64,000 bases of DNA from Laguncularia racemosa (lineage: Eukaryota; Streptophyta; Magnoliopsida; Myrtales; Combretaceae), in NCBI GenBank assembly GCA_037954665.1, contig JBBMOL010000291.1, positions 372,001-436,000 on the forward strand, given 5' to 3'. The notes beneath the pieces were generated by a model, which was not told the DNA's origin, did no database searches, and saw only the letters and a list, made by a program, of their open reading frames with translations. Positions 11,244 to 24,312 of this stretch are shown in pieces (the first letter of the stretch is position 1; each line of letters begins with the position of its first letter). Both the position numbers and the translations under genes were made by a program.

Positions 11244-13714
11244 ACACCACACTCTCCTGGTAACTCTATCCGGTAGTCATTGTTGTTGATGCTTTTTACA
11301 ACTCTAAACAGTCCATCTGATCTAGGAGACAACTTCTATGACTTCTTATGTGGAAACCTATCCCTGCTAAGATTAATCCAGACTAAGTCACTTGGATTAT
11401 AAATGTGGTTTTCCCTGTGTCTGTTTCTTTGAATTTTCTGTTATTCTTGAGTCTTTTGAAGGTGTTCAGCTGTTTTGTTATGAATTTACTAGATCTGCCT
11501 GACTCGTTCCACTCCACTAAGACTCTCTTCCTTTATTGCTGGTCTTGCTATAAAATCCAATGGAACAAAAGGATTATATCCATACACAACTTCAAAGGGA
11601 GACTTATTGGTTGAACTATGAGTGGACCTATTATAAGTGAACTCAACAATAAGAAGACACAAGTCCCAATCAATAAGATTCTTGCTAATAGTTTCTCTAA
11701 GTAAGTTGCCAAGCATACAGTTGACAACCTCTATCTGGCAGTCAGTCTATGGATGGTAAGAGGTACTATACATAAGCTTAGTACCCAGTCTTCTCCATAA
11801 CGTCTTCCAAAAGAAACTAAGAAACTTAGTGTCTTTGTCTGACACTATGCTTTGTGGAACTTTATGCAATTTGACAATGTCCTGCACAAAAATGTTACCA
11901 ATAAAAAGGGCATCATCTATTTTGTGACAAGGTACAAAATGAGACATTTTGCTAAATCGGTCAACAACCAGCATGATAAAATCCTTTCCTCTTTGCGTTT
12001 TAGGCAAACCCAACACAAAATCCATACTAATATCAGTCAAGGGTTTGGCGGGTATAGGTAAAGGCATATATTCACCTCATATGCCTTTCTTTCCTTTAAG
12101 CCTCTTGCAAACGCTACATCTTTCTAACACCCTATGGACATCCTTTATCATACCCTTCCAATAGAAATTCTCTCTCAACATAGCTAGGGTTCTCTTTTTA
12201 CCAAAGTGCCCAAACAATCCGCCTACATGTGCTTCCCTTACAGATCCAAAAGGTATACATAACTTCCCAGATTTATATAAAAACCCCTCAATCATGCAAT
12301 ATCCCTCATACATCTTGCCTTTAGAACATTTTTTCATAACGACTCTGAACTCATCATCATGCACATATTGTTCCTTTAATAATTCAAAACCCAGTAGTTT
12401 TAACTGAAGAGAAGTGATAAGTACATACCTGCATGACAAAGAGTCAGCAACAATATTCTGATTACCCTTATTATACTTTATCACAAATGCAAAACTTTCC
12501 AAAAACTCCACCCACTTGGCTTATCACTTAGACAGATTCTACTAATCCCTGAAATGCTTCAGTGACTCATGATCTGTATAAATAATAAATTCCCTAGGGA
12601 GAAGATAATGCTACCATGTCATTAGAGCCCTCACTAAGGAATAAAATTCCTTATCATAAATAGAATAGTTCAAAGTTACACCACTCTTTTCACTAAAATA
12701 TGCTATGGGTCCCTTTTCCTATATTAATACAGCACCAATCCCTATCTCAAAAGCATCACATTCTAGCTCAAAAACTTTGTCAAAGTTAGGTAAAGCTAAT
12801 AATGAAGCACAAGTAAGTTTTTCTTTTACCTCCTCAAAAATCCACTAGGCCCTTTCACTCTAGATGAAAGGAAAATTTTTCTTAGTCAGTTTTGTGAGAG
12901 GATTAACAATGCTATTGAAATTATGGATAAAGCACCTGTAAAAGGATGCTAGTCCATGGAAACTCCTTACCTCAATGACCAAATACAATAAAACCTAAAA
13001 ATGTTACCTCAGTTTAGTAAAAGGAACACTTTTGGAGATTTGCAAATAACTGTTATGCCCTCAATACTAAAAATACTGCCCAAAGATGCTCTACATGATG
13101 TTCCGGGTTTTTATTGTATATCATAATATCATCAAAATAAACAACAACAAATTTACCTAAAAACTCCTTTAATACATGATTCATCAATCTCATAAATGTA
13201 CTAGGAGCATTACTCAAGCCAAATGACATAACCATCCACTCATATAGTCCATGGCGTGTTGTAAAAGTGATTTTCCATTCATCTCCCTCTCTCATTTGAA
13301 TTCGGTGATACTCGCTTTTAAGATCCACATTGGACAAAACTTGTGCACCATGCAACTCATCCAACATATCATCAAGTCTAGGAATGGGATACTTATATTT
13401 GATGGTGATTTTGTTGATGGCCCTGCTATTGATACACATTCTCCAAGTATCATCCTTCTTATGAACAAGAAAGGCTAGAACAGTACAAGGACTAAGACTC
13501 TCCTTAACAAATCCCCGCTCAACCAACTCATCCAACTGGCATTTCAATTCTCTAGCCTCCTCGGGATTCATGCGGTATGTTGGTCAATTTGGTAATACTG
13601 ACCCTGGCACAAGGTCAGTGGCATGCTCTATTCCTCTCAAAGGTGGTAAACCCGTTGGCAAATCATCAGTACAAATATCATTATATTCATTTAATAACTG
13701 AGATACTGTAGAGG
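11244..13714 (-). pseudogene. pol: RT-RNase H-integrase of element B
   Basis: RT at 13571-13053 has PIPRLDDMLDELHG, GLYEWMVMSFGLSNAP and VVYFDDIMIY, with the YFDD catalytic motif present. RNase H debris (12960-12480) has LECDAFE-like and IIYTDHES segments broken by stops. The integrase zinc region is near 12200-12110 (ends CSVCKRLKG). The integrase core is near 12040-11700, with Asp in ISMDFVLGLP, Asp in SDKDTKFLSFFW and Glu in QIEVVN, but with a stop between the last two. The C-terminal part reaches 11244. At least six stops or frame breaks. No chromodomain is seen. Confidence 0.85.
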
Positions 13715-13719
13715 GTAGA

Positions 13720-14527
13720 TGATGAGAGCCATGATGGGAGCCAAGCCAGAAGATGGAATGTAGACCCTCTTGAAGTGCCACCTGGACCGATCACAAGAAC
13801 TTGAGCGAAACGATTCAAGGAAGCATTTAACAGGTTGATAAAGGATGTCCACGAAGCTAGAAAGAATTGGAGCAACCATGAAGTCGGAAAGGATTGGAGC
13901 AACCATGAGAATGCCCTTGCTCTTGTACAAGTCATAACAGATACGGGTTGAAGGGGGTGTGTCTTTACAAGGCACGGTCGTGTAATGAGTCTGGAGGCTC
14001 CATAGAAACATACACGGTCGTATACACGGTTCAAAGGCACGGCCATATATGGTGTCAAGAATATCTACAGAAACATACACGTCCAAAAAGGCACGGCCGT
14101 GTATACTCTCTACGCTAGCTCCAATGTCGCCGGCCTTTAATTCCCTGTTTGTTATTTTTTCGCGACTTTATGATGTTATGTCGTTTTGGGCTTTATTATT
14201 ACGAGCTGTAAACCCTAATATAAATGTCTAGGGTTGAGAACAGAGGAGGGAAGACACATACAAGGTTGAATAACATATTTGAGAGAATTCCTCTCTTGGT
14301 TCTTTAAAGAACTTCTCTTGAACTTATCGGATTTTCTTCCGTGCCGTTCATCCAGACTTATCAATCGGTCTTTCATCCCGATTGTGGCGTCCACATAATA
14401 TACCAAGGTTCTTGCCTCACTTATAGTCAACGGGTCACGATTCCACTTGATTGTGTTTGGCATCTTGGGTAGCAATTCCGGACGTATTGGTATTGGGTTT
14501 CGTCACACGTAGGCGTGGTTCGTATCA
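13720..14527 (+). mobile_element. Solo LTR of the C family nested in element B
   Basis: 808 bp, TGATGAGAGCCATG to GGTTCGTATCA, flanked by the TSD GTAGA (13715-13719 and 14528-14532). Homologous to the LTRs of element C. It carries CACGGTCGT/CACGGCCGTG dyads (13976-14103), one copy of a 21-bp unit (14119-14139) and a TATA box between AAACCCTA and TAGGGTT (about 14211-14236). It separates the protease of B from its RT. Confidence 0.9.
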
Positions 14528-14532
14528 GTAGA

Positions 14533-15188
14533 GACTGATGTTCCTGCACCCCTAGGGCATATCTCAACTATAGTAGGTATACTGGAGTCTCTTATGTCAT
14601 AACTCTCTCAAACTCACCCTATCCCAGCAATAATACCTTCTTTTCCCCAAAATTATTAATCTGCACTGGAACCCTTTTTACCTCGGATGGCTTACTAATC
14701 TGTTGCTGAACCCTTTGAACCTTCGAAGGCGACATCGGATTTAGAATAATGTGTTTTCCCTCCTTCCAGAATACATAAGTATTCTTGAAGCTATCATGTA
14801 AGACCTTCATGTCATATAACCAGGGCCTGCCAAGCAATATATGGGATACACACATATGTAGAATATCACACTCAATTTCATCACAGTATTTATCCCCTAC
14901 ACTAAAAGGTAACCTAGCTCGTTGGGTCACATGAAAACTTCCTTAATCACTAAGCCAATGCAATTTATAAGGTTTAGGATGTGGAGTAGTGGCAAGTTTT
15001 AGTTTCGATACTAACAATGCTGCTACCACATTAGTACATCTACTACCATCAACTATAAGGACACATAGGTTTCCTTGTACCCTACAAGAAGTATGAAACA
15101 AATTTCCCCTTTGTTCATCAGCCTTAGTAGTAAAAGTAGTCGATGTCCAGCGCAATACATTAGTAGAAAGAAACATTTCACTAGACAT
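14533..15188 (-). pseudogene. pro: Protease of element B, directly after a short N-terminus
   Basis: The ATG at 15188 opens MSSEM; about 30 residues later comes the protease lead-in GNLFHTSCRVQGN, then VLIVDGSRCTNVV (the active-site Asp kept, the next residues changed from the DGGSC of sister copies), then HILLGRPWLYDMK near 14830. The gag core and zinc knuckle that precede this domain in A and E are absent, and element D has the same short N-terminus. A stop near 14940 splits the frame. It points to a gag-less lineage rather than a private deletion. Confidence 0.78.
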
Positions 15189-16154
15189 GATTGTGTTTAA
15201 ATCCAACAACACAATAATATCCTTACACTTCCACGATTCAAGTACACAACCAAGTTACAAATGAAGTACACAATCACTTTCAAGTAGTTAAGAATTAAAT
15301 TCAACCACAAGTGTTTAAGTAATGGGTTCAATTACTTTCACACTTAAATTACTTGTTTGAATTCAAATTCTACTACTCAACTTTCCTTTTCTTACCTTGG
15401 TTTCACACTACTTGAATTCATAAAATACAACACCTTAACACAATTACAAATGCACAATTTCACCACCACATAACTTCCCCTTGCTCACGATTCCAACACC
15501 ATTCACGCCACCAACAACAATTATCTATACAACACACACAACAACCAACGCAAAATATACATACCCTTCACTAAATTTACAAAAAAACACAACACCACAC
15601 ACTTACACTTTTCAAGTCACGGTGCACTTCTCCACTTCCACATAAGTATCAAGCCGCAACTACAACAACAAAGGCAGCTCAAATTTTAAATTCAAAATGA
15701 GTTCAATAATTGCAAGATTCCACAAATGGTAAGGAGCTATTTTAAATTCAAACAAACACACAATTACTCAATCACTTAATGTGTGTTTTGAAATTCATAT
15801 TGCTTCCTTAACTCACACTTCAATTCTAAAAATACAAATCTGAAAATCACAAATGTTACTCCTCAATTCCGAAAATACAACAAGAAAATTCACACTTCTC
15901 CAATTGATCACAAAAGATCAACACTCCTTACTCCTCACGGTCCACTTCAAGAACATTTCACACTTACGACCAATTCTCAAGGAAGCCAAGAATGTTAAAA
16001 GTCTCCAAGTATACAACAACTAAATAACAATGATAGCACTTCAACAACACAAGGAAATAACTCAATCTTCACTTCAACAATTCAGATCAATGTGCTACTC
16101 AATAATCCCTAATTTCCGAATTCCAAAATCAATCAACCCCTTCTCAAAGTCTCA
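15189..16154 (-). other. 5' leader of element B
   Basis: About 970 bp of CA-rich (plus), GT-rich (element sense) DNA between primer site and protease, without a sustained frame. It resembles the leaders of A, D and E. I looked for gag motifs (LEYxKLQMPS, CFxC knuckle) and saw none. Confidence 0.6.
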
Positions 16155-16168
16155 AGCTCTGATACCAA
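16155..16168 (-). other. Primer binding site of element B
   Basis: Minus TGGTATCAGAGCTT, an exact match over 12 bases to the common plant iMet-tRNA primer site TGGTATCAGAGC, 4 bases past the LTR end (16173). Confidence 0.85.
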
Positions 16169-16172
16169 AAGA

Positions 16173-17144
16173 TGATATGCTTAAAAGGGACTCTAAGCAT
16201 ATGCAAATAATCCAATTAAACCACTCCTAAATGACAAGATCACAACCGGTTCAAATTGGATCAAAAATTGAGTGAACCTTAAATTTCCAAGGTGATCCGA
16301 TTACTAAGAACAATGAAGATTAAAAACCACAAGGATGATATTGATCAAATGAATCATGAATTCAACTCAATTTCCAATAAAATCCCAATCAAAACACCAA
16401 CATATAAACCGTGAACTTCTCCTCAAATCAATGGAATTCCACGTAAACAATAAAAGGGAAAATTGAAGGTAATATCAATAGATAAAATCAATCAATTAAA
16501 TCACATTACATAAAAGGATTTTAGATCACAAGTGATGCCAAAATCAGATAAAAAAGAACCTACCTAATCAACCCTAGATATTACACACCAGTGATGAAAA
16601 GGAAAAAAAACTCGCCACAATTTCAATTTGAATTGAAATTGATAAGAGTTCTATGAAATATTAGGAAAACCTAATCTCTCACACGAAAATATGTGCTGCA
16701 AATTTCAAAGTCTCTCCCTCAAAACGCTACTTAAGTAAGTATTTATACTTATTTCCTTTAAGGTTAAAATGTCCACAAAATTACAACTATGCCACTTTAA
16801 GGTGGTCGGTCCTAAAAACACCAATTATAACCAAATAAAAATGTCCCAAAACTTATAATATAAATGGTTCCAAGAAAATAACAAACAAATAAAAATGGTC
16901 TTCAAGGTCACTAGATATGAGTCCTGATGAGGTTCCTGACTCACTCAAAAGTGTAGGTAATTTAGCACTCTTTAGGACTGATAAATGTATCTGTCAGAAT
17001 GCACAACAATTATATGATGAAAATGAAGAAATTAAGTTAGCATCCTCAAGATTAGGTTGCTCATGAAGGATTCTCAAAACCAAGTTTTGTAAGCCCTTAA
17101 CTCAGGCCCTAGTGATAGGTCTTGTGGAAATATGATTCCTATTA
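16173..17144 (-). repeat. 5' LTR of element B
   Basis: 972 bp, homologous to 9113-10125. The outer end reads TAATAGGAATC on minus, so the canonical TG has decayed to TA. Hairpin arms lie at 16618-16626 and 16633-16641. A block present near 9550-9590 of the partner is deleted here. Confidence 0.85.
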
Positions 17145-20100
17145 CTCTATGAATATATTAACAACCGCTTTGAGGAGTCCAAAAGGCCAACTTAGAGGAG
17201 AAAAGCTGAGCTAGACAACTGAGCAAGCAACTCGGCTAAGAAAAATACTAGGGCCCCCAATGATGTAGTCAATACTATTGTTAAAGGACCTTTTACGGGG
17301 AACGACTAAGCTCAAGTTACAAGGCCTATGCCTAGTTTCAGCAAGTTATGAGCCTGCATAATAAGAAATCCAAAGTTGATAACTCCATTTCCTTTTCTGA
17401 TGAGGACTTGGAGGGTATTCAAAGTCCACATGATGATGCTCTTATTGTAATAGCCTAAATCGATGGTTTTAAGGTCTAAAAAACACCGATTAACACCAAA
17501 AGCTCGGTGGACATCATTTTTAAGGCTGCTTATGACAAATTGAAGACAAAGTTAAAGGCTAAGTTGAAACCAAATAACCAAGACCTATACAATTTTAGTA
17601 ATCAGCCCATCCAAGCCGCCAAAATAATCTCCCTCCCTATAGAGCTCGACAATGATGACAACATAGCTGAATAGCTCATTGATTTCCCAATAGTTAACTG
17701 TTAGTCCCTTTATAATGTTATATTGAGGAGACCAAGCCAAAATGCCTTCAAGATGGTTCCCTCTATGACATACTTAAAAGCCAAATTCCTAACCCTTACT
17801 AGAGTTGGCATTTGCTGAGGAGATTAACAATTAGCAAGGTTATGCTACCTCCAAGCATTGACCAAGGGAGAGGTTTTCACCATTGAGATGGAGTCAAAGG
17901 AAAAACCAAGTAACAAGGGGAATTGGCCAAGGAGACAAAGATGATATAGCTCGGTAGCAGCCCTGAGTAAATCACATAGGTTGGAAAGTCAACACCTGTT
18001 GAATTGAAATAATACCTCATCAACTTCCTTAGGCCTAATGAGGATGTTTTCTCCTAGTCAACTTTAGACATGCTAAGCATTCCCTAACTTGGCTGGCTAA
18101 TTGCATGCTAGTTAAAAAAATCTAATGGGAAATGGCATATATGCATCAATTTCACATATCTAAACAAGCCTGCCTGAAGGATTGCTTTCTCCTCTCAAGG
18201 ATCGACTTGCTAGTCGACTCCACCTTAGGTCATGCACTTCTAAGCTTTATAGATGACTTTTCAAGCTATAACCAGACTAGGGTGCATAAGCCCCGATCAA
18301 GTTCATGCCCCATTCATCACCAATTTCAACACGTACTACGATAACATCATGCCCTTTGAACTGAAGAATACAGGGGCAACTTATCCATGCTTGGTGATGA
18401 TGATGTTCAAGTCTCACATTAGGTAAAATGTGTAGGTACATGTAGATGACATGATCACCAAAAACAAGTAACCTAATGACCATATTGAAGACCTTCAAGA
18501 AACTTTTAACACCCTAAAGAAGTATAATATAAGGTTGAATCTCTAGAGGTATGTGTTTAGGGTCACCTCAAGGAAGTTTCTTAAATACATGGTTACCGTT
18601 CATATCATTAAGGCAAACCTAAAAAAAATTTGGGCCATCTTAGACATGTAACCCTTAAAAACTATCAATGACATACAACATCTCATGGGACAGATTGTCA
18701 CTTTAAATAGGTTCATGTCCAAGTCAACTGATAAATGTGCAAAGTTCTTCAAAATTATGAAGAACCTATCAAATTTCCAATGGATTAAGTAGTGTCAAGC
18801 AGCATTCAAAGATTTAAAGACTTTCTTAGCTACTCTACTAGTGTTGTCTAAACCAATCCTTAGAGAAGAACTGTACTTATATTTGTTTGTGAGTGACCAA
18901 GCCCTTTCTTTAATGTTAGTCTGAGCAATGGAAAGTAGCACAAGCCTATGCATTATGTGACTCACATCCTCCAAGGACTTGAAATTAGATATTTAAAGGT
19001 GGAGAAATTTTCTTTAACAGTAGTTACATCCGCTTGAAAGCTTTGGCCCTATTTCAAGACTCATCAAGTAGTTGTCCTGACAAATTAGCCATTATGCCAA
19101 ATATTACAGAAACTTATCACTTCCAAAGGAATGGCCAAGTATGCTTTAGAGCTAAGTGCATATAGTATCTAGTACTGACCAAGCAAAGCTATCAAAGCAC
19201 AAGTCCTAATTGATTTCGTAGTAAAGTACATAACACGCATTGTCTACCCGAGGGTATTGGAGGTTTTTTTAAACTTATAGCTGGTAGTTCAACAAGTTAA
19301 AAGGGATTATTCAATTAAAGACGATGGCATGACTAGATATCTAGAAGTCGTGCAAGCACTTGAAGTGGAGTTTTTAACTTAAAATATCACCAAAATCCTA
19401 CAAGTTGAAAACTTCGAGGTTGATGGGTTGTCTAAGTTAGCCTCAATTAGTCTCTCTAAACTAGATAGGAAGGTATTCATTGAACATCTACTAGACAGGA
19501 GTGTCAATAGACCATAATATCAATGCTTCAAGTTACAACCAACACCAACCAAGCCTAGCTAGATGGATTTATTCATTGCATACCTAAAGGATGGCACCAT
19601 TCTGGAGGATAGGAAAGAGGCAAGAAAGTTCTTACATAAAGCAACTCGGTATACCCTCATAAGTGACCAGGTGTACTGACATGGATTCAACCTCCCTTAT
19701 CTCAAATGTTTGAGATTAAAGAAAGCTTAGTATGTACCAAAAGAGCTACACACCGACATGCATAGCAATCACATTAAAAGCCAAGCCCTATATGCCAAAG
19801 CCCTTCTTTTCGGTTATTATTAGCTTACTATGAAGAAAGGTGCTAAGAAGTTGGTCGAGAAGTGTGTTCAATACTAAAAGTATGCACTTATAGACTAACT
19901 ACCAAGGAATAATCATTTGCCCATCACTAACCTTTGGCCTTTTGCTTAGATTAATATTTTAAGCCCCTTCCTTAAGGTAACTGGCCAATGCCAATACATC
20001 ATTATAGCTGTTAAATATTTTACTAAGTGGGTAAAAGCAAAAGTAGTATCCAAAATAGTTGAAAGAAGTGTGGAAAACTTCATCCTACATAACATATTAA

Positions 20101-20790
20101 GGAGGTTCGATATGCCATATGCCCTTATCGCTAACAACAAAACATAATTCAACAATGGCAAGTTTAGGAAATTTTACTCTAAGAAGTATATTAGAATCCA
20201 CTAAACCTTGGTGGCCCACCTCTGATTTAATGGACAAGTTGTGATAATGAATAAGACCATATTGAACAGTCCGAGGAAAGGATGGATCATGCAAAAGGCA
20301 AGTACGTGGACAAACTCCCCTACATCCTGTGGGGACACTGAACCACATACAGAATAACAACTAGGGAGACGCCCTTCAAACTTACCTTTGGTTTGGAAGC
20401 AATCCTTCCAGTTAAATTAAAACTCCTTAATGTGTGCACCTAGGCTATAGACATACTAATGAATGAGATCAACCTATAAGCTAACTTAGACATGATTGAG
20501 GAGGTTTGAGATTTGGTAAGTACTTGCACGGTAGTCTATCAATAAAGAGCGATGCAATACTATGATAAGAAGGTTAAATACAAGGCCCTTTGACCTAGCG
20601 ACTTAGTATATAAGAAGTTAAAAGCTACTAAATCACAAGAAGGACAAGGCAAGTTAACACCTAATTAGGAGGATCTAATTCGAGTTAAAGAAGAAGTTAG
20701 CCACAACACATATAGGCTTGAAATATTAGATGAGCAACCAATATCTAGGACTTGGAATGCTAGTAATCTCAAGTTATATTTTGAATGAGA
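17145..20790 (+). pseudogene. pol: Protease-RT-RNase H-integrase of element G
   Basis: Protease region near 17390-17810 (FSDEDLEGIQSPHDDAL; KSSVDIIF where family members have a DSGSS-type active site). RT near 18240-18700, with VHVDDMI at 18439-18450 (YVDD-type box) and DHIEDLQETFNTLKKY. RNase H debris to about 19510. Integrase near 19740-20400: YFTKWVKAK follows Ala-Val-Lys where Asp is usual, and PYALIANN has Asn where Asp is usual, so both catalytic acids look lost. Stops occur every few dozen codons. Assignment to Tat rests on family knowledge of these motifs. Confidence 0.8.
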
Positions 20791-21435
20791 CCCCTTTGTA
20801 AATGCTTTGTACATAGTGAAATATCCCTTTGTTTCAAGCATCTGTGTTTGTTGATTTCACTAAGCTTAGTTACTTAGTATGTAGCTGATGAGCTCTCGAA
20901 ATACTAGTTTCATAGACTAAGTATCCTTAACCTCACACAAGGTAAACTAATGGCTAGGTTTCCATAAATCCTTTTGAGAAAGGAGGACGACTAGCCTTCC
21001 TAACCTTTTTCAAGTTGACAAATGACCTAACCCCAAGGGGGTGAATGAGTTGACCTTATGTGAAATTGGGGCGCATTAGTCTTAATAGACTAAGTCTACT
21101 AAGGTAAACAAAACCTAAAACACTTTATCAATCAGGTTTGATCCTAAACATCTAAAGTGTTATTAGTAGGGGCAAGTAGTCTTAAATAACGAGTTATCTA
21201 GTCGAAATTGTTCCAAAGTAGCAAAATCAACAAGCATGCAATTAATCAACAAAGTAAAAGCATTTAAGAGAGATAAAGAAGGGGTGTACATTGTCGTAAT
21301 AAAAATTACATTATCAATAAGAGGATGGGAGTTCAACAATTTACAATGAAGGGTTGACATGCCAACCTAAAAAATTACAATCAAATCCTTAAGTAATCTA
21401 AAGACAAGAAAAGTCATGTTTGTTGGAAGAAAGAA
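20791..21435. other. Spacer of element G between integrase and antisense gene
   Basis: About 640 bp without a supported ORF. Contains repeated CTAAG/TTAGT-like words, but nothing recognisable. Confidence 0.5.
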
Positions 21436-23994
21436 GGAAGATCTTAAGAAGCTTTGACTTTCTTTTCATTAGCGACTACCCTAGGAAGTTCGAGAGGAGC
21501 TTCTTAAGAAAGAGTAGAATCTTCTAAAGGATTAGAGCTTGGTGGTGGAGGAAATTTGCTAGTAGGAGCATCTTCTAGGCCAGTGTCCACTTCTATAATG
21601 CCATCCACTATTCTAGTAGGGGCTTTAAACTCTTCAAGAGTGTTGTCCTTGTCTTTTAACTCATTAAGGTTGAGCTTTAGGTAGCATTTGAGGATGGCCT
21701 CCTTAACCGCCTTGAAGCCATCATTGTATACGTTTCATTATAGTTGCACCTCTTCATCGATGTTCATGATTTCACGAGGAACCTTCTCCTTCATAATGCT
21801 ATGCTCTTGTTGGAACTCCATAATTTGGTCTTAATGGCATTTGAGGTTGTCTTCCAAGCCCACAATCATCTCCTTATCCTCAAAGGAGCTTACCAATGGC
21901 CTTAAGACAGTCAGTACACCCTTAGCTTCTAATAATTGTTAGGAAAGTGTAGTTATTTTCTTTGAGAACTCGTCCCTCTCTTTCTAAGTCTTTTGCAACA
22001 CGTCTTGAAGTGCACTATTTTTTCTCACAGCGACCTTTATCTAGCAATCGAGCTCCTCAGCTAGGGCCTAGTTTGCTTCATGAGCTCCTCCAAGGCAACC
22101 ACTATTTTTTTTCTGTGTAGAGCCTCATCATTCTCTACATCTTGAGCCCTTTATAAGAGACTCATAGTCTAGTTAAAGAAATATTGTTTCTTCGCTCAAA
22201 CATCTTTATAGTCAAGGTCAAGAGCGCATACCTTCTTTCTTTCCTCTTTGTGGGCATGGTATAGCATAGACATAAAGGTGTTGGTCTGAAAACAATAGAT
22301 AAAGGTGTTAGGAGAAAATGAAGAGATAAAGGTAAAATAAAAAAGTATAGAAGACTAACCTCTTACAACCTAGCCTACACTAATGTCTTGACATTGTCAT
22401 ATGTCACTTTACACCTCTATGCATCGATTTTGCCTCGGTCTAGTGGTAGTACAATGTAAGACATAACTCGGTGGTATAACTCGGGGTTTCCCACTACCCT
22501 ATCACCTATGCGAACATCCCAGCAAAAGATGTAAATCAGGCCTCATGCAAAAGCACTAGTAGTTAAGGAGCAGCTCCACGATGTATTAGGTTGAGGAGAT
22601 GGTTCTCTGAGTGCCCTAATAGGGTGAACAACATAGACCTCCTAGCCTAAGCTAGCCTCTGCCCTCCACTTCTAGTTTAGATTAGTGGGGGGATTCTTAA
22701 AGGATGTATTGATCAGCCTTAATTATACTCCCCTCACCTTTATGACTAGCCCTAACTTTGTCTTCCCTTAACCACTTTTTAGGTTCGAGGGTGGATTTAA
22801 TTTCTCAACTTGTTTACCTTCTCAGCAGGTTCTTAGGGAAGGGTAACCTTGTTAGCTAGGTCTTGGACTTTCTTTTTTTCTTTTAGCTATAGCCTTATTT
22901 AGGTATGAAGTTAGGCTAAATTTTCTTTCTTCAGCTGCATCTATACAAGAAGACAAAGGAACAAAGTTAAAAACTAGAAAAGTAAAATAAGGATAATAGG
23001 AAATGTACAACATAAGCCACTAATAGCTTCCCTTCCCATAAAGCCACTAACAAGCAAATCCCTCGAGGTTTGGCCATTTTAACATGGTGATTAAGGAACA
23101 AATGATACCTTCAAATTCCTTTCCTTCCTTATCTTCTTCATCGCCTTCCTCTTTCTCATATGAGGGCACTTTTTCTCCTCTCTCTTTCGAGATGGCTTTG
23201 ATTCCAAACTGCATGGTGACAATCATTTCAACATTGTAAAATTGTTGCAGCTCACCCAAGTACCTAAAAAGAAAATTTTCTGCCTATCTATCATTATCAA
23301 GGAGGTCTATTGGTCTACTTCTGATCGGCTCGACCTAACCCATCCAAAATTCAAGCTCATCATCCGACTTCATTTTCACAAAATTATCTTTCCAATTCTA
23401 GATAGATAAGGCTAGCCCTTTGAATAATTTGTGCTTGGGTCAACATGTGAAATAATACCACCCTATTGCTGACCCATTCCTTTTGATGGTGTAAAAATAA
23501 CAAAAGAGCTCAGGTATGGGTCGTATCTTATGGCATATACATAAGACCTCAAGGGCTAGCAGAATTTGAAATGAGTTCAGGACAAGCTAGCATAGATTGA
23601 CCTAGTGGTAGTTAAAGAATACTTTTAGAAACTTTGAAAATGGCGATTGGACTCCAAACTCAAAATGCATGTAATATATGAAAAACTCCCAATTTCCTAC
23701 TAAAGCAACCCGGTTGAATTAATCCAGTTTGACAACTTATCTCCTTTAAGGCATTGGCTTGAAATACAAGAAGACACTCTCTACATCAACATCAAATAGC
23801 TTACTTTGGACACCATTTGGCTCATCACCATTAACCATAACATTGTCATATAATGGCATCAAAGGTTTTTTGCCCTCACCATCGTCTCCATAAACATCCC
23901 TTGGTAACTCATCGATAGCCATCCTTTTACCTACTTCAGTCATTGTCAGCGTGCTAATGGACCCAACATTGCCTTCTACCACCACCGCTACCAC
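21436..23994 (-). pseudogene. Antisense extra gene of element G
   Basis: Reads against pol. The frame near 23994 contains LPRDVYGDDGEGKKPL; later come SPFSKFLKVFFNYH (about 23610), an acidic stretch KEEGDEEDKEGKEFEG (about 23140-23095) and a charged C-terminal half. The copy in element H has IPRDVYIDDGE, then ALFSEFQKEFFTYH and SAYKLIISFEVLC in the same order. The pattern recalls the 'putative gypsy-type transposon' domain (Transposase_28) of plant retroelements; that match is from memory. Function unknown. Broken by many stops. Confidence 0.65.
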
Positions 23995-24227
23995 TTCTTA
24001 GGGAGGAATGGCCCTCTTGGGGTTCAATGCTAGCACCACTACTAGCCCTTGGTCAATAAGGGTGTGAGAGGAGTTTGATCCAATTTCTAACATACTTGTG
24101 ATTTGATAAAGGTTTGAGATTAAGAAGGGGAGGAGAATGCGAAAACTTAAATGAGAATCGAAGAAGATAGAGTAAATCGACCAAATGAGAATTTAAAAGT
24201 GTTTCTCTCTCTCTACCTTGTGTATTT

Positions 24228-24312
24228 ATAACCAATCACAAAAATCGAGACAAGCAGATATCAAAACATCAGTTTATCAAATCAACATCAGGTGATTAGA
24301 TTTGAACACGTG
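24228..24312 (-). promoter_or_regulatory. G-box/TATA promoter of the antisense gene in G
   Basis: On minus, GCCACGTGTTCAAA contains a G-box (CACGTG at 24307-24312), followed 71 bp downstream by TATAAATA (24228-24235) and, about 230 bp further, the first antisense ORF. Element H has the same parts at the same spacing (69 bp). Confidence 0.6.

Larger units (their letters stand above)
9113..17144 (-). mobile_element. Element B: Ty3/gypsy element with pol but no gag
   Basis: Minus strand: 5' LTR 16173-17144, iMet-type primer site, leader, protease, RT, RNase H, integrase, purine tract, 3' LTR 9113-10125. Flanks are CTTTG (9108-9112) and CTCTA (17145-17149), a TSD with two transitions; the host gag frame is continuous if one copy is removed. 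No gag core or zinc knuckle is found between leader and protease. The interior hosts two later solo LTRs. RT and integrase resemble element C. Confidence 0.82.
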
